Origin: Candidatus Poribacteria bacterium
GTDB lineage: Bacteria > Poribacteria > WGA-4E > WGA-3G
DNA: 64,000 nt
Assembly (NCBI GenBank): GCA_022822085.1
Contig: JAJECK010000153.1
Location: 1 to 64,000, forward strand
Direction: 5' to 3'
A model generated the notes under the pieces. That model was not told the origin of the DNA. It made no database searches and was given only the letters and a program-made list of their open reading frames with translations. Shown one piece after another: positions 22,001 through 28,676 of this stretch. Each line of letters begins with the position of its first letter. Within the stretch, counting starts at the first letter, position 1. Made by a program: the position numbers and the translations under genes.

Positions 22001-23202
22001 ATCGATACATCGCACAATTTCTCAATAAGAATGACACTCGTGAAAACATAGAAAACTATATTATTACTAAGGTTGGCTTCGTTCCTGAATCGCGGTGGAT
22101 TACATTGGGACCATTCAAAAACATTGATACGATGGGAACACTCTATGCATATATACCTGAAGAGACAACTCAAATCGACCCAACTGCAAAATATAATGGA
22201 AGAGATGGATTAATCAGTTGGAAGAAATCTAAATATCGTCTATTGGATGGACATTACAATTTTGTCCCAGAAAACGATGATTGGAGTGCAGCGTATGTCT
22301 GGACTATTGTTAACTCTCCGAAGGATCAGGATATTGTTCTACGGTTTGATAGTGATGACCAAGGTTTGGTCTGGTTAAACGGAAAAGAAGTCTTTCGTCA
22401 TTATAGAACAAGCGGTGTTAGAATTGATCGCTATACAATTCCTGTCACATTGAAGCAGGGAGAAAACACTATCTTACTCAAGATAAGTAATGCAAGCCAG
22501 TCTTGGGATTTCTATTTACGCCTTACTGATGAAGATGGGAATCCGATCCAAGGGTTAACATACCAAACCCAAGACGAATTACTCAGTGCACCTCCACCAG
22601 CACCGACCTACCATGTGAATCTTCATCTTGGTATGGCTGATTACTATTACAAAAACAACATGCCTGAAAAAGCAATGGAAGAAATGAAGCAGACTGGAAC
22701 AATTCACGAATATTCATGGCATATACTCGGACCATTTGATAATAAAAACAATGTTGGATATGATACTGCTTACATACCAGATGATATAACAGAGATTGAC
22801 TTTGACGCAAAATATGAAGGAGTCAATGGTGACGTTAAGTGGACTCGGCATACTGATGACTTTTTCGACGGATATGTAGACTTAGGTAGAAATGTGAATT
22901 CATCTATCTCTTATGCTTGGGTTACCGTCAACTCCCCGGATGAACGTGAAGTCCAATTCCGATTCGGATGTGATGACTTAGGCAAAGTCTGGTTAAATGG
23001 AACAGAGGTGTTAACAAAGGATCATTATAGTTGGGCAATTGTAGATGATATGGTGACTCATGTGAAATTGAAACAAGGAAAAAATACTATTCTTGTCAAA
23101 GTTGGAAACGCAGAAGGAAGTTGGGGTTTCTTTTTCAGGATAACAGACTTTGATGGTAAACCATTCCCTGACCTGAATATCAGCGATTTGCCAGACAATT
23201 AA
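13024..23202 (+). CDS. Giant secreted TPR protein with embedded LamG and two C-terminal beta domains
   Basis: A 3392-residue protein. A signal peptide (hydrophobic residues about 8-29, ending FTFAQQ) directs export. Residues about 60-2500 are nearly continuous tetratricopeptide repeats (34-residue units with 'A...Y..A..L.P.N' signatures). Clear examples include 'LGKDAEAITSYQRAVELAPN'. A LamG/concanavalin-type domain (about 2513-2739, from GTALSLDGNGSYVDI to about GYWKFD and beyond) interrupts them, and further TPRs follow. Two related beta-rich domains end the protein (about 3021-3176 and 3226-3379), each with a 'LGPF', 'VNSP' and 'D..G.VWLNG.EV' pattern that resembles carbohydrate-binding or PA14-like modules. 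Its probable role is a large extracytoplasmic scaffold, perhaps for glycan binding. ATG 13024 has ggagat nearby. No frameshift is seen over 10 kb. Confidence 0.85.
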   Translation: MSSRVYITFVTCLLFLVITFIFPSVFTFAQQTVDDENIIARYKQILLQKPKEGSTFDRLYHFYLEGAGLDVMLRDYQGDAEANPNDPNLQLILGHLYKRLGKDAEAITSYQRAVELAPNNYYTHFALGQLYKTTRKHEDAVKALGKAAKLSELSQNVPPDELISIYRALGHAYFHRDNVDKAILAWQKIAELDPQDIFARVELADLFREQELYDQAITQHEEIINFKKDDPYRVCLSHREIGNLLEEKGEIQDAIKRFDTALELTAQGNWLRKDIQHRIIGIFAAESDWKGLIKYYQEKLEKTPNDTELLGLLAAAYIENQQVDEGINTYRKGIELAPTNADLRMNIIASFRNDEKFAEAAAEYEILSKQNPKDIGIYRELGELYHQLGNREKAKQVYQRMIDHSPDNPSTHLILAEIYTGHDWIDEAITQYEKAISLVPNNLDYVEYFGDFFLRQGNREKALETWNRMVADEKAIAVNYDRLAQLLKTKKFKDEAISAIRKAVELLPEDYRYRETLGKYLMENGEFDQAITEYTSAMNLAPNDFFADKMNDKVIELYRRQATLTDEITALETELDKTSLSETDRFTHLKQLTKMYLKMGNVSYAMEVLLKAKQILPNDVTINRWLADIYYRQGRLDSANATYQHLISIDSANAREYHTKIAKSYLNVLDFQSAIDTAKQVIANSPRNPDGHQLLAQIAVQTEKYDSAIDSLKNAIRLRPEDIKTRSELAKVYLLAEKPQHAIAQYWRCWNISDNINDKLSLIKPLSVIYEDLGKPDEFVAQLKKLAKSNTSWVAAILALSELQRMKGDLTNARFQLAQALNKQRENPPILYHLVQICLEQDDIKEALTYQQQLVKVQPNSENLQKLGELLFNVGREQEAIQVWTKLLHAKNQTLEAEVKLAALLLRNGLQDEAFIVLERAAEKITGTDAHLPLYQLGSMLVTINEPERAIPYFHGILEMSGPSDNITEIDTSQTKLNTMKINRGYFTVSRRTISDIQRKRMSGSTSRTRWRPKSIEDAKVGALVHLTTIAQQQGRLNELVQQLQEVADENPNDVNAHETLARLYNLIQHHEKADKVIEKLVDITQNDSTYLPLRIQSILDENLSPEQFKKTIDALPTITSEERLQYIAEYAESLYRKGDEDEAIKLLSEMEDVNVSDYDAIYALFSAFIVADKIDMAKKYLVNLSLPQPSKYYDYSYQFEDLIKIYLGKDQLEDAIDLTLVFLKKTKPISVNTSRVSALKPSSSSSGSSSIQTSFPPFSAYYDEERLNFLKEVFGELWIGGHTEFFYTELKELKNAAKEQDRIYPSLALAYCYWWTRKHEDAINIINTLQNEFPDDLNIKHNAALLYIHTNNINKALNIVEELAQVDTKNKIKHYDLMAQLATRAGETETLNKLIPKVLSSQFKAEDLLQLSYTLQEGGYYQYAIAIAQKAKSLVMTQRNTHLLEDIAYQLASLGRGQEAAQLKKRAFQFSKTATSSQRTRSTRNISQAANPNRTSQDNENIERKLVEDAKNKPNSFHAQLKLAEHYERINQIEKATKAYKDALALRPKDNSTRLQYIRMLENNGQAIDAIPDYTILLKSDSNALDYEHDKAIDAFVEAGKLDELISITNAIIMPVGQYAGSDFSVIVARRCLTENRTEDAIKLFEKVIQTHPSWTSLHQELASMYVKVGETEKAVQFLIDKQKNERSSISDTGLIIKIAEIYDLSDQYDKAVQYLKEKINAQEQLQSTIPLVLKLADIYMKNEELQKLITEYETKHAEDPTDTNLLYLLTSMKLKTDDKEGIKVLVDKVIDNVKTSFSTEWLYELSDACRDNDLQDLQFRLLYATAEKLEHNNSWQLEKCYQKLAEEYVKIGEIEKSQNAMRKMGKVKKNSSGWGRILDKRKLVTAYMQYQMWDEALKLNSEIINSLDASYWERNRAQEKYIEIKQRRGDLDTDFDKKIQLMSLDMQRAYAQEFEYDDQFDKAIQIYDHIIKTVPEDYESHANLAQLYTLIGQHEKSHQIWTKLLKIDPDNTNFQDGIVNSLQSADKLNDAYALAQEYVQEDPELGVHYLRLAKLYADDNKIDDAIINYKKSDELAPGNRNTYLSLADLYLRTDNFVDAENAFNNALQLTTSSYQRENIEEQILNLYRYQGKIEDKFQDSEAKGTLTSDMQAQRARHYLNIGDQEKSVNAFKKAINMTSDQYEKDRLTNELLGAYVEHDQTELAIDLYEKIANRADTRRRISYGTTSITVTSNAKRARDTFIRIYKNQNKLERLKAIFEEKLKKSPNNVAFLETFASIQWESEDYKKAAEVYQTLYNVQPNNILSYYYAAAATHKSGHPVKAEKILNDAEQAFASSPEKDDMWMVGQIASICLQNGMTDVAYKHAKTALEMSRGYSSTIQETLWGMLGEIYKNKKQYEDAVNMYRQIAITTDYDYDRRNAESEIREITLEGKLYEKWIPKQLETVKNQPDNINARLQLAENYELAKKHKQAVEQYEAIRELQPNNPKWYKKLADLYNNLPDDRQETGEVIEGTALSLDGNGSYVDINDSEMLNNLTDQVTVSTWFKCTEYPKAYSPIISKTDTWFTEFRSRTFFVNLKYDGTVEFAASPNGEGHVSLFPSNYVVRPNTWIHIAGVVDTKNDTIKLIVDGNEIAESGFKGVNEIFTSKIPLRIGWTHEEMSLYNHVNGFIDEVRVWNIARTTDDIRADMNKQLNGDEPGLVGYWKFDTQQDGKIFDSSPNKIHGTLIGNAKLEKYTRPIYKSTRHDNLAKSKAYYEKTLKLENASYQNYDQLAKLHLKVNNKADAEAVYLRALEAPLTQSNYESAVKAVSELYADEGQEQALLAILEQIKHKLPRSAEFHDQLVNLYKKTGDIEKSDEALAKWVKIRQNYVNKRQSASYYRTFAEQLLDKEIFPEIALMNAKLAVHNYTGTSYTNTTVLGEACVANGQVDEALRHFKQALSYISSNYGYDWFWEKVAAAIKKVENKEVFIQRLDELIHTIPSTSWASRANAYRYIAQFLNKNDTRENIENYIITKVGFVPESRWITLGPFKNIDTMGTLYAYIPEETTQIDPTAKYNGRDGLISWKKSKYRLLDGHYNFVPENDDWSAAYVWTIVNSPKDQDIVLRFDSDDQGLVWLNGKEVFRHYRTSGVRIDRYTIPVTLKQGENTILLKISNASQSWDFYLRLTDEDGNPIQGLTYQTQDELLSAPPPAPTYHVNLHLGMADYYYKNNMPEKAMEEMKQTGTIHEYSWHILGPFDNKNNVGYDTAYIPDDITEIDFDAKYEGVNGDVKWTRHTDDFFDGYVDLGRNVNSSISYAWVTVNSPDEREVQFRFGCDDLGKVWLNGTEVLTKDHYSWAIVDDMVTHVKLKQGKNTILVKVGNAEGSWGFFFRITDFDGKPFPDLNISDLPDN

Positions 23203-23250
23203 TATCATAGATTGGTTTTCGTATATAATACCTGATTTTTCGTTAGATAT

Positions 23251-23281
23251 TGTAGGGCGGGCACAGAGACCCCGCCCTACA
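23251..23281. repeat. GC-rich hairpin downstream of the giant TPR gene
   Basis: An 11-bp perfect inverted repeat (tgtagggcggg / cccgccctaca) encloses a 9-base loop, 49 bases after the stop of the 10-kb gene. There is no T-run after it, so it is either a Rho-independent-like mRNA-stabilising hairpin or a short dispersed palindrome. Its GC content is far above the surroundings. Confidence 0.6.
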
Positions 23282-23462
23282 ATGGTTAATGAGATGTTAT
23301 TACAAAAACATTGCACCCCCTTTTCCTTCATCATATCTCTTGACTAATTTACACGAATTGATATAATGTAACCGTATTAACCGAGATGGTATAATTGTCT
23401 CACACTAAATCAGTTGGAAATATAAATGTTTTGTTATTACTCAAAATAGGAGGAATCTACCG

Positions 23463-24251
23463 ATGTTACGATCAACAGTGTTTACGCTAATAATTCTATT
23501 AACGTTAATTGCTGTCGGAACAGTATTTGCAGCACTTGAGGATGATCTCGTCATCTTCTTAACATTTGACGATGTTGATGGTAAAACAATCAAAGATAGC
23601 TCAGGTAACGGACTTGACGCGAACATTGTCGCAAATTCTGAAATCGTTGCTGGGAAAAATGGAGATGCAATCAAAATTACCGCAGAAGGTGCTGATTGTG
23701 TCAATGTCCCCGCTGACGATAAGTTGAAAATCAGTGGAGAGATAACCATGGCGGCCTGGGTATGGATGGAAGCATGGAACGACAATTCGCAGTGGTTTGA
23801 TAAAAACTGCCATAATGGTGGAGAGCACACATCCTACGGGATTGGTGTTTTTGGTGATGGCAACAGTTTCAATATGTTTTTGGGCTCAGACCAAAACCGA
23901 CAGACGTTAGACAAACCACATGCACTAAAAGCAAAAACTTGGCATCATGTCGTTGGCACTTACGACGGTGATTCAATGAAAATCTATGTTGATGGTGAAC
24001 TTGCAGTTGAAGACCCGAAAAAATTCAACTTTACAGGAACCAACGACCAAGACCTACGAATTGGGTGTTCCAAAGACCGAGCGAATTACACGTTCCAAAA
24101 CGGTATGATTGACGACGCAGCTATTTGGAGTCGTGCTCTCAGTGAGGATGAAATCAACCAGGCAATGGGCGGCGATCTTCTTGCTGTCACAGCGAAAAAT
24201 AAAGCCGCAACTACATGGGGGGATATTAAGCAAAGGGCTACTAATTATTAA
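23463..24251 (+). CDS. Secreted LamG-domain protein with C-terminal Trp-Gly motif
   Basis: A 262-residue protein with a signal peptide (MLRSTVFTLIILLTLIAVG through VFA), followed by one LamG/concanavalin A-like jelly-roll domain. The landmarks are LTFDDVDGKTIKDSSGNG, WHHVVGTYDGDSMKIYVDG and MIDDAAIWSRALSEDEIN. LamG domains commonly bind glycans or act as adhesion modules. The extreme C-terminus carries KAATTWGDIK, a motif shared with five other secreted proteins in this window (see findings). It is preceded by aggagg 9 bases before ATG and followed by a terminator-like hairpin. Probably a stand-alone gene. Confidence 0.85.
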   Translation: MLRSTVFTLIILLTLIAVGTVFAALEDDLVIFLTFDDVDGKTIKDSSGNGLDANIVANSEIVAGKNGDAIKITAEGADCVNVPADDKLKISGEITMAAWVWMEAWNDNSQWFDKNCHNGGEHTSYGIGVFGDGNSFNMFLGSDQNRQTLDKPHALKAKTWHHVVGTYDGDSMKIYVDGELAVEDPKKFNFTGTNDQDLRIGCSKDRANYTFQNGMIDDAAIWSRALSEDEINQAMGGDLLAVTAKNKAATTWGDIKQRATNY

Positions 24252-24273
24252 CGTTAATTTCTAACACATGGAT

Positions 24274-24318
24274 GGCACAGGTGTATATCCATTAGGATAA
24301 GTCATCTGTGCCTTCTTC
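24274..24318 (+). terminator. Probable intrinsic terminator after the LamG gene
   Basis: A stem ggcacag (24274-24280) with ctgtgcc (24306-24312), closed by an inner atatcc/ggat pairing, is followed by ttcttct. It sits 22 bases after the LamG stop, and its position argues against the GTG at 24308 as start of the next gene. Confidence 0.5.
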
Positions 24319-24337
24319 TATACAAAAGGATTGCAAA

Positions 24338-25387
24338 ATGGTAAGAATTGGCATAATCGGAATAGGTTTCATGGGGATGATTCACTACTACGGTATCCAA
24401 CGCGGATCAGGGGCTGAAGTGGTTGCAATTTGCACACGCGACCCCAAAAAACTACAGGGGGATTGGACAAGCATACAAGGAAACTTTGGACCACGGGGTG
24501 GAAATGAAGACCTGTCTAACGTCCGAAGATATGATCAGATTGACGAATTCCTGGCAGATGAAGAGATTGACCTTGTTGATATCTGTTTGCCTACACACCT
24601 ACATAAATCTGTCAGCATGGCATCACTGAAAGCAGGAAAACACACACTCCTTGAAAAACCGATTGCAATAGACATTGACGATGCAAATGAAATCGTGGCA
24701 CTTGCAGACCAGACAGACAAAGAATTTATGGTGGCACATGTGCTTCCGTTTTTTGCTGAATATGCTTATGCAAAGCAACTCGTTGAAAGTGCGGAATACG
24801 GAGAACTACTCGGTGCACATTTCAAACGGATAATTTCAAAACCGAGTTGGTCACGTGATTTAGCTGACATTGAAAAAAGCGGTGGTCCAGGTATTGATTT
24901 ACACATACACGACACACATTTTATTCAACTACTCTGTGGCGTGCCTGATGCCGTGTTTTCACAAGGGAAAATGGCTGGTGGCAATTTCGTAGACTTTCTG
25001 ACCACACAATATATTTATAATGACAAAGAACTAACTGTTAGCTGTTCATCAGGAGCGATATCACAAAAAGGCAGAGCATTTTCACACGGATTTGAGATGT
25101 TTTTGGAGAAGGCAACTCTGCTGTTTGAGTTTTCTACACTTGCAGGTGAACCCTCAACTGCCGTGCCGTTGACCCTCATCACAGAAGATGGTAACGTAGA
25201 ACAGGTTGATTTAGGAGAAGTTGACCCGATTGATGCGTTTACTGCCGAGATACAATATGCAGTTGATGCCATCAGTAATAACGAAGAACCGACTGCGCTT
25301 TCTGGTGTAGGAGCAAGAGATGCACTCCTTCTCTGCTACAAAGAAGCAGAATCTGTCAAATCTGGAGAAATTGTAACAATTCAATAA
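24338..25387 (+). CDS. Gfo/Idh/MocA family NAD(P)-dependent oxidoreductase
   Basis: A 349-residue protein with N-terminal Rossmann motif RIGIIGIGFMGMIHYYG, the family's EKPIAID segment (Lys of 'EKP' is the usual catalytic lysine) and a C-terminal substrate domain with GPGIDLHIHDTHFI, where 'D.g.H..D' is conserved. Such enzymes oxidise or reduce sugars, inositols and related polyols. ATG 24338 is chosen because aaagga lies seven bases upstream and the Rossmann strand begins at once. An upstream GTG falls in the terminator hairpin. The methyltransferase at 25397 starts nine bases after its stop and may be co-transcribed. The substrate is not determinable here. Confidence 0.87.
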   Translation: MVRIGIIGIGFMGMIHYYGIQRGSGAEVVAICTRDPKKLQGDWTSIQGNFGPRGGNEDLSNVRRYDQIDEFLADEEIDLVDICLPTHLHKSVSMASLKAGKHTLLEKPIAIDIDDANEIVALADQTDKEFMVAHVLPFFAEYAYAKQLVESAEYGELLGAHFKRIISKPSWSRDLADIEKSGGPGIDLHIHDTHFIQLLCGVPDAVFSQGKMAGGNFVDFLTTQYIYNDKELTVSCSSGAISQKGRAFSHGFEMFLEKATLLFEFSTLAGEPSTAVPLTLITEDGNVEQVDLGEVDPIDAFTAEIQYAVDAISNNEEPTALSGVGARDALLLCYKEAESVKSGEIVTIQ

Positions 25388-25396
25388 GTCACTTAA

Positions 25397-26533
25397 ATGA
25401 ACGCATTTTATACCATCCGTCCAATTGGGGAAGTATATGTCCCTTCTGAATTTCGTGAAACAGTGTTTGTACAAGGTGGCGTTCGGTTATTTATTAATCA
25501 AGAACTAAAAAACTTTGGTCGTATTTTCACGCATATTCAACGCGGTGGCATTGCTGTTGTTGAAGGTGATTGGCAGCAAATTCTTTCTGTATTGGACTAT
25601 GTTGAACAGCATAAGAATGAACTTTTCTCAGAAACAAAAACGAATCGTCGTGAAAAAGGACGAACAAGAGAAAAACGGTATAAGCCAAAACAGGATAGAG
25701 AAGCTGCAATATCAAGGTTGATGTGTTGGGCAGATAAAGATGGTATTCTACAAGTTCAACCTACTCCTCCATTACCTTACTTATTAGGATTAATTGGTGA
25801 ACTACCTGACGCTAATGAAGACTGTCCATTTCTTGTCTCAATAACTAAAATTCAACGTATCCAACATGCCCTTGAAGAAACATATCCTATTAAGGTATTA
25901 AATACTTCTCTTGTTGCATCAGAAAATGTGCTTGCACCACGTTCTCAGGAGACAATAGAATGTTTCCAAGAAGCGATAGTATCTGTCAGAGATACGATCT
26001 CTGAGAAAGCCTCTGTAATCGCAGACATCGGTTGTGGCAGCGGGTGCTTGACACTGCTTGCTAAACAAGAGTTAGGTGAAAATGTTGAGATATATGCGTC
26101 TGATATACTGCCTGAAGCAGTTGCAACAACTAAACTGAACATTGATCGTCTACTATCTGATACTGACAGAATACATATCATGCCACCCGGAGATTTGTTT
26201 GAGCCGTTTCCGTCTGTGCTATTTGATGTCATAATATTTAATGCACCGTGGGTTGTAGCGCGTGTCCGAAACAGAGCAGAACTTGCTATCCACGATGAAA
26301 AACAGCAGACATTGAGACGCTTCTTTGAACAAGTTACAAACTACTTAAAGCCTGATGGAATCGTATTGTTAGGGTATGCAGACGCATCCGGTTCAAAGGC
26401 AATTGCAAACCTCGAATCTATAATTGACGAGTCAGGTTTTGAATGCAAATCTGTTGTTAAGAGACGTGTAGCAACCCATAGGTCAAAAAGAAAATGGGAA
26501 CACATTCAGGTTTATGTATTAAAGCAGAAATAA
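25397..26533 (+). CDS. Class I SAM-dependent methyltransferase with unknown N-terminal domain
   Basis: A 378-residue protein. Residues about 1-170 match nothing I recognise and include a Lys/Arg-rich stretch (NRREKGRTREKRYKPKQD). Residues about 180-378 form a Rossmann-like methyltransferase: motif I ADIGCGSGCLTLLA, motif II IYASDILPEA and motif IV IIFNAPWVV. In the PrmC/RlmG/'methyltransferase small' group motif IV is usually NPPY or NPPW, so Ala replaces a Pro here. The target could be an amino-group nitrogen in protein or RNA, which is inference. The gene starts nine bases after the oxidoreductase stop, without a clear ribosome-binding site, suggesting coupled translation. Confidence 0.75.
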   Translation: MNAFYTIRPIGEVYVPSEFRETVFVQGGVRLFINQELKNFGRIFTHIQRGGIAVVEGDWQQILSVLDYVEQHKNELFSETKTNRREKGRTREKRYKPKQDREAAISRLMCWADKDGILQVQPTPPLPYLLGLIGELPDANEDCPFLVSITKIQRIQHALEETYPIKVLNTSLVASENVLAPRSQETIECFQEAIVSVRDTISEKASVIADIGCGSGCLTLLAKQELGENVEIYASDILPEAVATTKLNIDRLLSDTDRIHIMPPGDLFEPFPSVLFDVIIFNAPWVVARVRNRAELAIHDEKQQTLRRFFEQVTNYLKPDGIVLLGYADASGSKAIANLESIIDESGFECKSVVKRRVATHRSKRKWEHIQVYVLKQK

Positions 26534-26614
26534 TCCCACAGCCCCTACGGTTGTCCAAGTTGCCTGAAATTACGATTAACAACAATTAAGATATAGAATT
26601 CATGGTGATGTCTT

Positions 26615-28648
26615 ATGAACACCAATGATTACCCAAATCGAGATGCCCTACGTCATGCAAATGATATCTATTTAGATGTTATGAGATCATTCATCATCCA
26701 TAATTTAAAGCAAGTCAAAGGGGAAAATGTCGAACAATTGATAGAAAAAGTATTGTATGATAATCAAATAGAACAGTTTCGTCAAATGATTAAGGAACAT
26801 AACGATATAGGTTCTGCGATAGACTTCACCTATATTCCTCATATCATCAAGGACTATTGGGAGGATATTTTTTCAAATAAATTTGAAAATGATTTAGTTG
26901 CACAAAATATGTTATGGCTTATAAGGAAAGGTAGAAATAAATGTGAACACAGAGCAACAAAAGACTTGGACATTGAGTTTACACGGACACATCTTTATCT
27001 AATCTCTGATATACTAAGAATTATAAATAGAACTGATAAAATGAGTGAAGTTAATAGAATACGTGATGAATTCTTAGCAGATAATGCTGCAACGCAGATT
27101 TCAGAAATAACAGAGCAATTAGAGATAGAAAAAACTGAAAAGAAAAAACATAAAAAGGATTATGAAAAAGTTGCAAAGCAGCTTGAGGATTTAGAGATTC
27201 AGTGTAATACAGATAAGGAACACTTGAATGAAGTTAAAAAGCAACTATCAGAAGCAAAATCCGATAAGGAGAAGGCTGATGAAAATCTGATAAATATCAG
27301 GAAAGACTTAAAAGCAACTAAAGATGACTTAAAAACAGCTGAAGAGGCGCGGATTGAGGCTGATAAAAGTTTAAAAAGCAATATGGCTGAACTCCAAACG
27401 GTTGAAAATGAGAAGAATAGTATTGTAGAAAAATATGAAACTCTGCAAAAACAGTATGAAGATGTGGAAAAAGAAAACAGGGAGAACCTTACATCCATAG
27501 AGAATCAACTATTGGTTGCAAAGACTGAGAAAAGTTGTGCCGAGGAACGCATTGCAACATTGGTTAATCCAGTCTTTCCTCCTCTTGACAGTGATTCGGA
27601 TGTTTATATTCTTGATCGACGAGGAACAGATAGAAAGAAATACATAATAAATCTACTTGAAACTAAAAAACCATCTATTATCTATGTTCATGACAGCGAT
27701 AAAATCAAACAGTTATTATCTTTTGTTGGTGATGAAACAGCTGCATCTATTGGGATACATAACAATCGGACATCTGCTGATGAAGAAAAAGAGTTGCTAA
27801 CAAAGCTTGAGCATGACGAAATAAATACGATAGTCTCAGATACAACTATTACTTCATTACCAGAACAACATACTGTTGAACACTTTATAATATGTCATCC
27901 TGTCTTGTGTTTAGATGAATTCACCAAACGATGTGAACCTGCTTTCAACTCAAATAAAGACGCTTACATCCATTTTATATATGATAGGACCCAGGATTTT
28001 CAAGATATCGTTGAAGAATTAAATCATAAGTATTTGGACCGTGAGGTATTAATTGACTTGTATAAAGGAACAGAGACATTTGTTACAGCAAATAATGGTG
28101 TCGTTGATATTGACAGTTTGCACGATGACTTGGATTTAGAAAAATCAGGAATAGCAACTGGGCTGGCTATTTTTGAGGAACTCGGGTTTATTGAGAGAAA
28201 TGCTGCAAAAATCAAATTCTTAAAATCCAATAACAAGAGGAAATTAGAGGACTCGTATCTATATTGTGAAGGTAAAAAGCTGAAAGAAAAAGTAAATCGT
28301 GAATCCTATCAACTTGGTATGGACTCCATTGAAAACCTTTGGAGCAAAATACTTGATACTTTAGATATTGAGGAAAAGCATATAATTCATGAACAACCAG
28401 AAAGGACATATAAAACGAATAACAGTTCTCAACACGAAACAGAAGTTGATGAGACTGATAGTACCGATACAGAACAAGTTGACACGCCAAAGCATTCACG
28501 AGCAAAAGTTAATGCAGAACAAGTCAGAGATATTCGGGAACGCGCTGCAGATGGCGAAACATTATCTAACCTTTCAAAAGAATATGGGATGTCATCTACT
28601 GGAATTTGGAATATCGTAAATAGAAATACCTGGAAAGATGTTGAGTAA
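26615..28648 (+). CDS. HEPN / coiled-coil / RecJ_C-like / HTH multidomain protein, possible defence gene
   Basis: A 677-residue protein with an unusual architecture. The N-terminus (about 1-145) resembles a Swt1-type HEPN domain. Its RNKCEH motif (Arg107, His112) is the R-x4-H signature of HEPN ribonucleases. A long coiled coil (about 155-320, Lys/Glu-rich heptads) follows. Residues about 326-562 resemble the C-terminal domain of RecJ exonucleases, notably ATGLAIFEELGFIERN and the preceding DREVLIDLYKG. The C-terminus (about 630-677) is a helix-turn-helix like those after HNH nucleases (LSNLSKEYGMSSTGIWNIV, ending NTWKDV). A nucleic-acid-sensing ribonuclease role is inference. It is 81 bases downstream of the methyltransferase and convergent with the efflux adaptor. 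Confidence 0.55.
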   Translation: MNTNDYPNRDALRHANDIYLDVMRSFIIHNLKQVKGENVEQLIEKVLYDNQIEQFRQMIKEHNDIGSAIDFTYIPHIIKDYWEDIFSNKFENDLVAQNMLWLIRKGRNKCEHRATKDLDIEFTRTHLYLISDILRIINRTDKMSEVNRIRDEFLADNAATQISEITEQLEIEKTEKKKHKKDYEKVAKQLEDLEIQCNTDKEHLNEVKKQLSEAKSDKEKADENLINIRKDLKATKDDLKTAEEARIEADKSLKSNMAELQTVENEKNSIVEKYETLQKQYEDVEKENRENLTSIENQLLVAKTEKSCAEERIATLVNPVFPPLDSDSDVYILDRRGTDRKKYIINLLETKKPSIIYVHDSDKIKQLLSFVGDETAASIGIHNNRTSADEEKELLTKLEHDEINTIVSDTTITSLPEQHTVEHFIICHPVLCLDEFTKRCEPAFNSNKDAYIHFIYDRTQDFQDIVEELNHKYLDREVLIDLYKGTETFVTANNGVVDIDSLHDDLDLEKSGIATGLAIFEELGFIERNAAKIKFLKSNNKRKLEDSYLYCEGKKLKEKVNRESYQLGMDSIENLWSKILDTLDIEEKHIIHEQPERTYKTNNSSQHETEVDETDSTDTEQVDTPKHSRAKVNAEQVRDIRERAADGETLSNLSKEYGMSSTGIWNIVNRNTWKDVE

Positions 28649-28676
28649 CATCAACAAATAAATCGCCTTATCTATT

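Noticed and set aside
24308-24337. GTG 24308 as start of the Gfo/Idh/MocA gene
   Set aside because: It lies inside a terminator-like hairpin, while ATG 24338 has a proper Shine-Dalgarno and begins the Rossmann strand.
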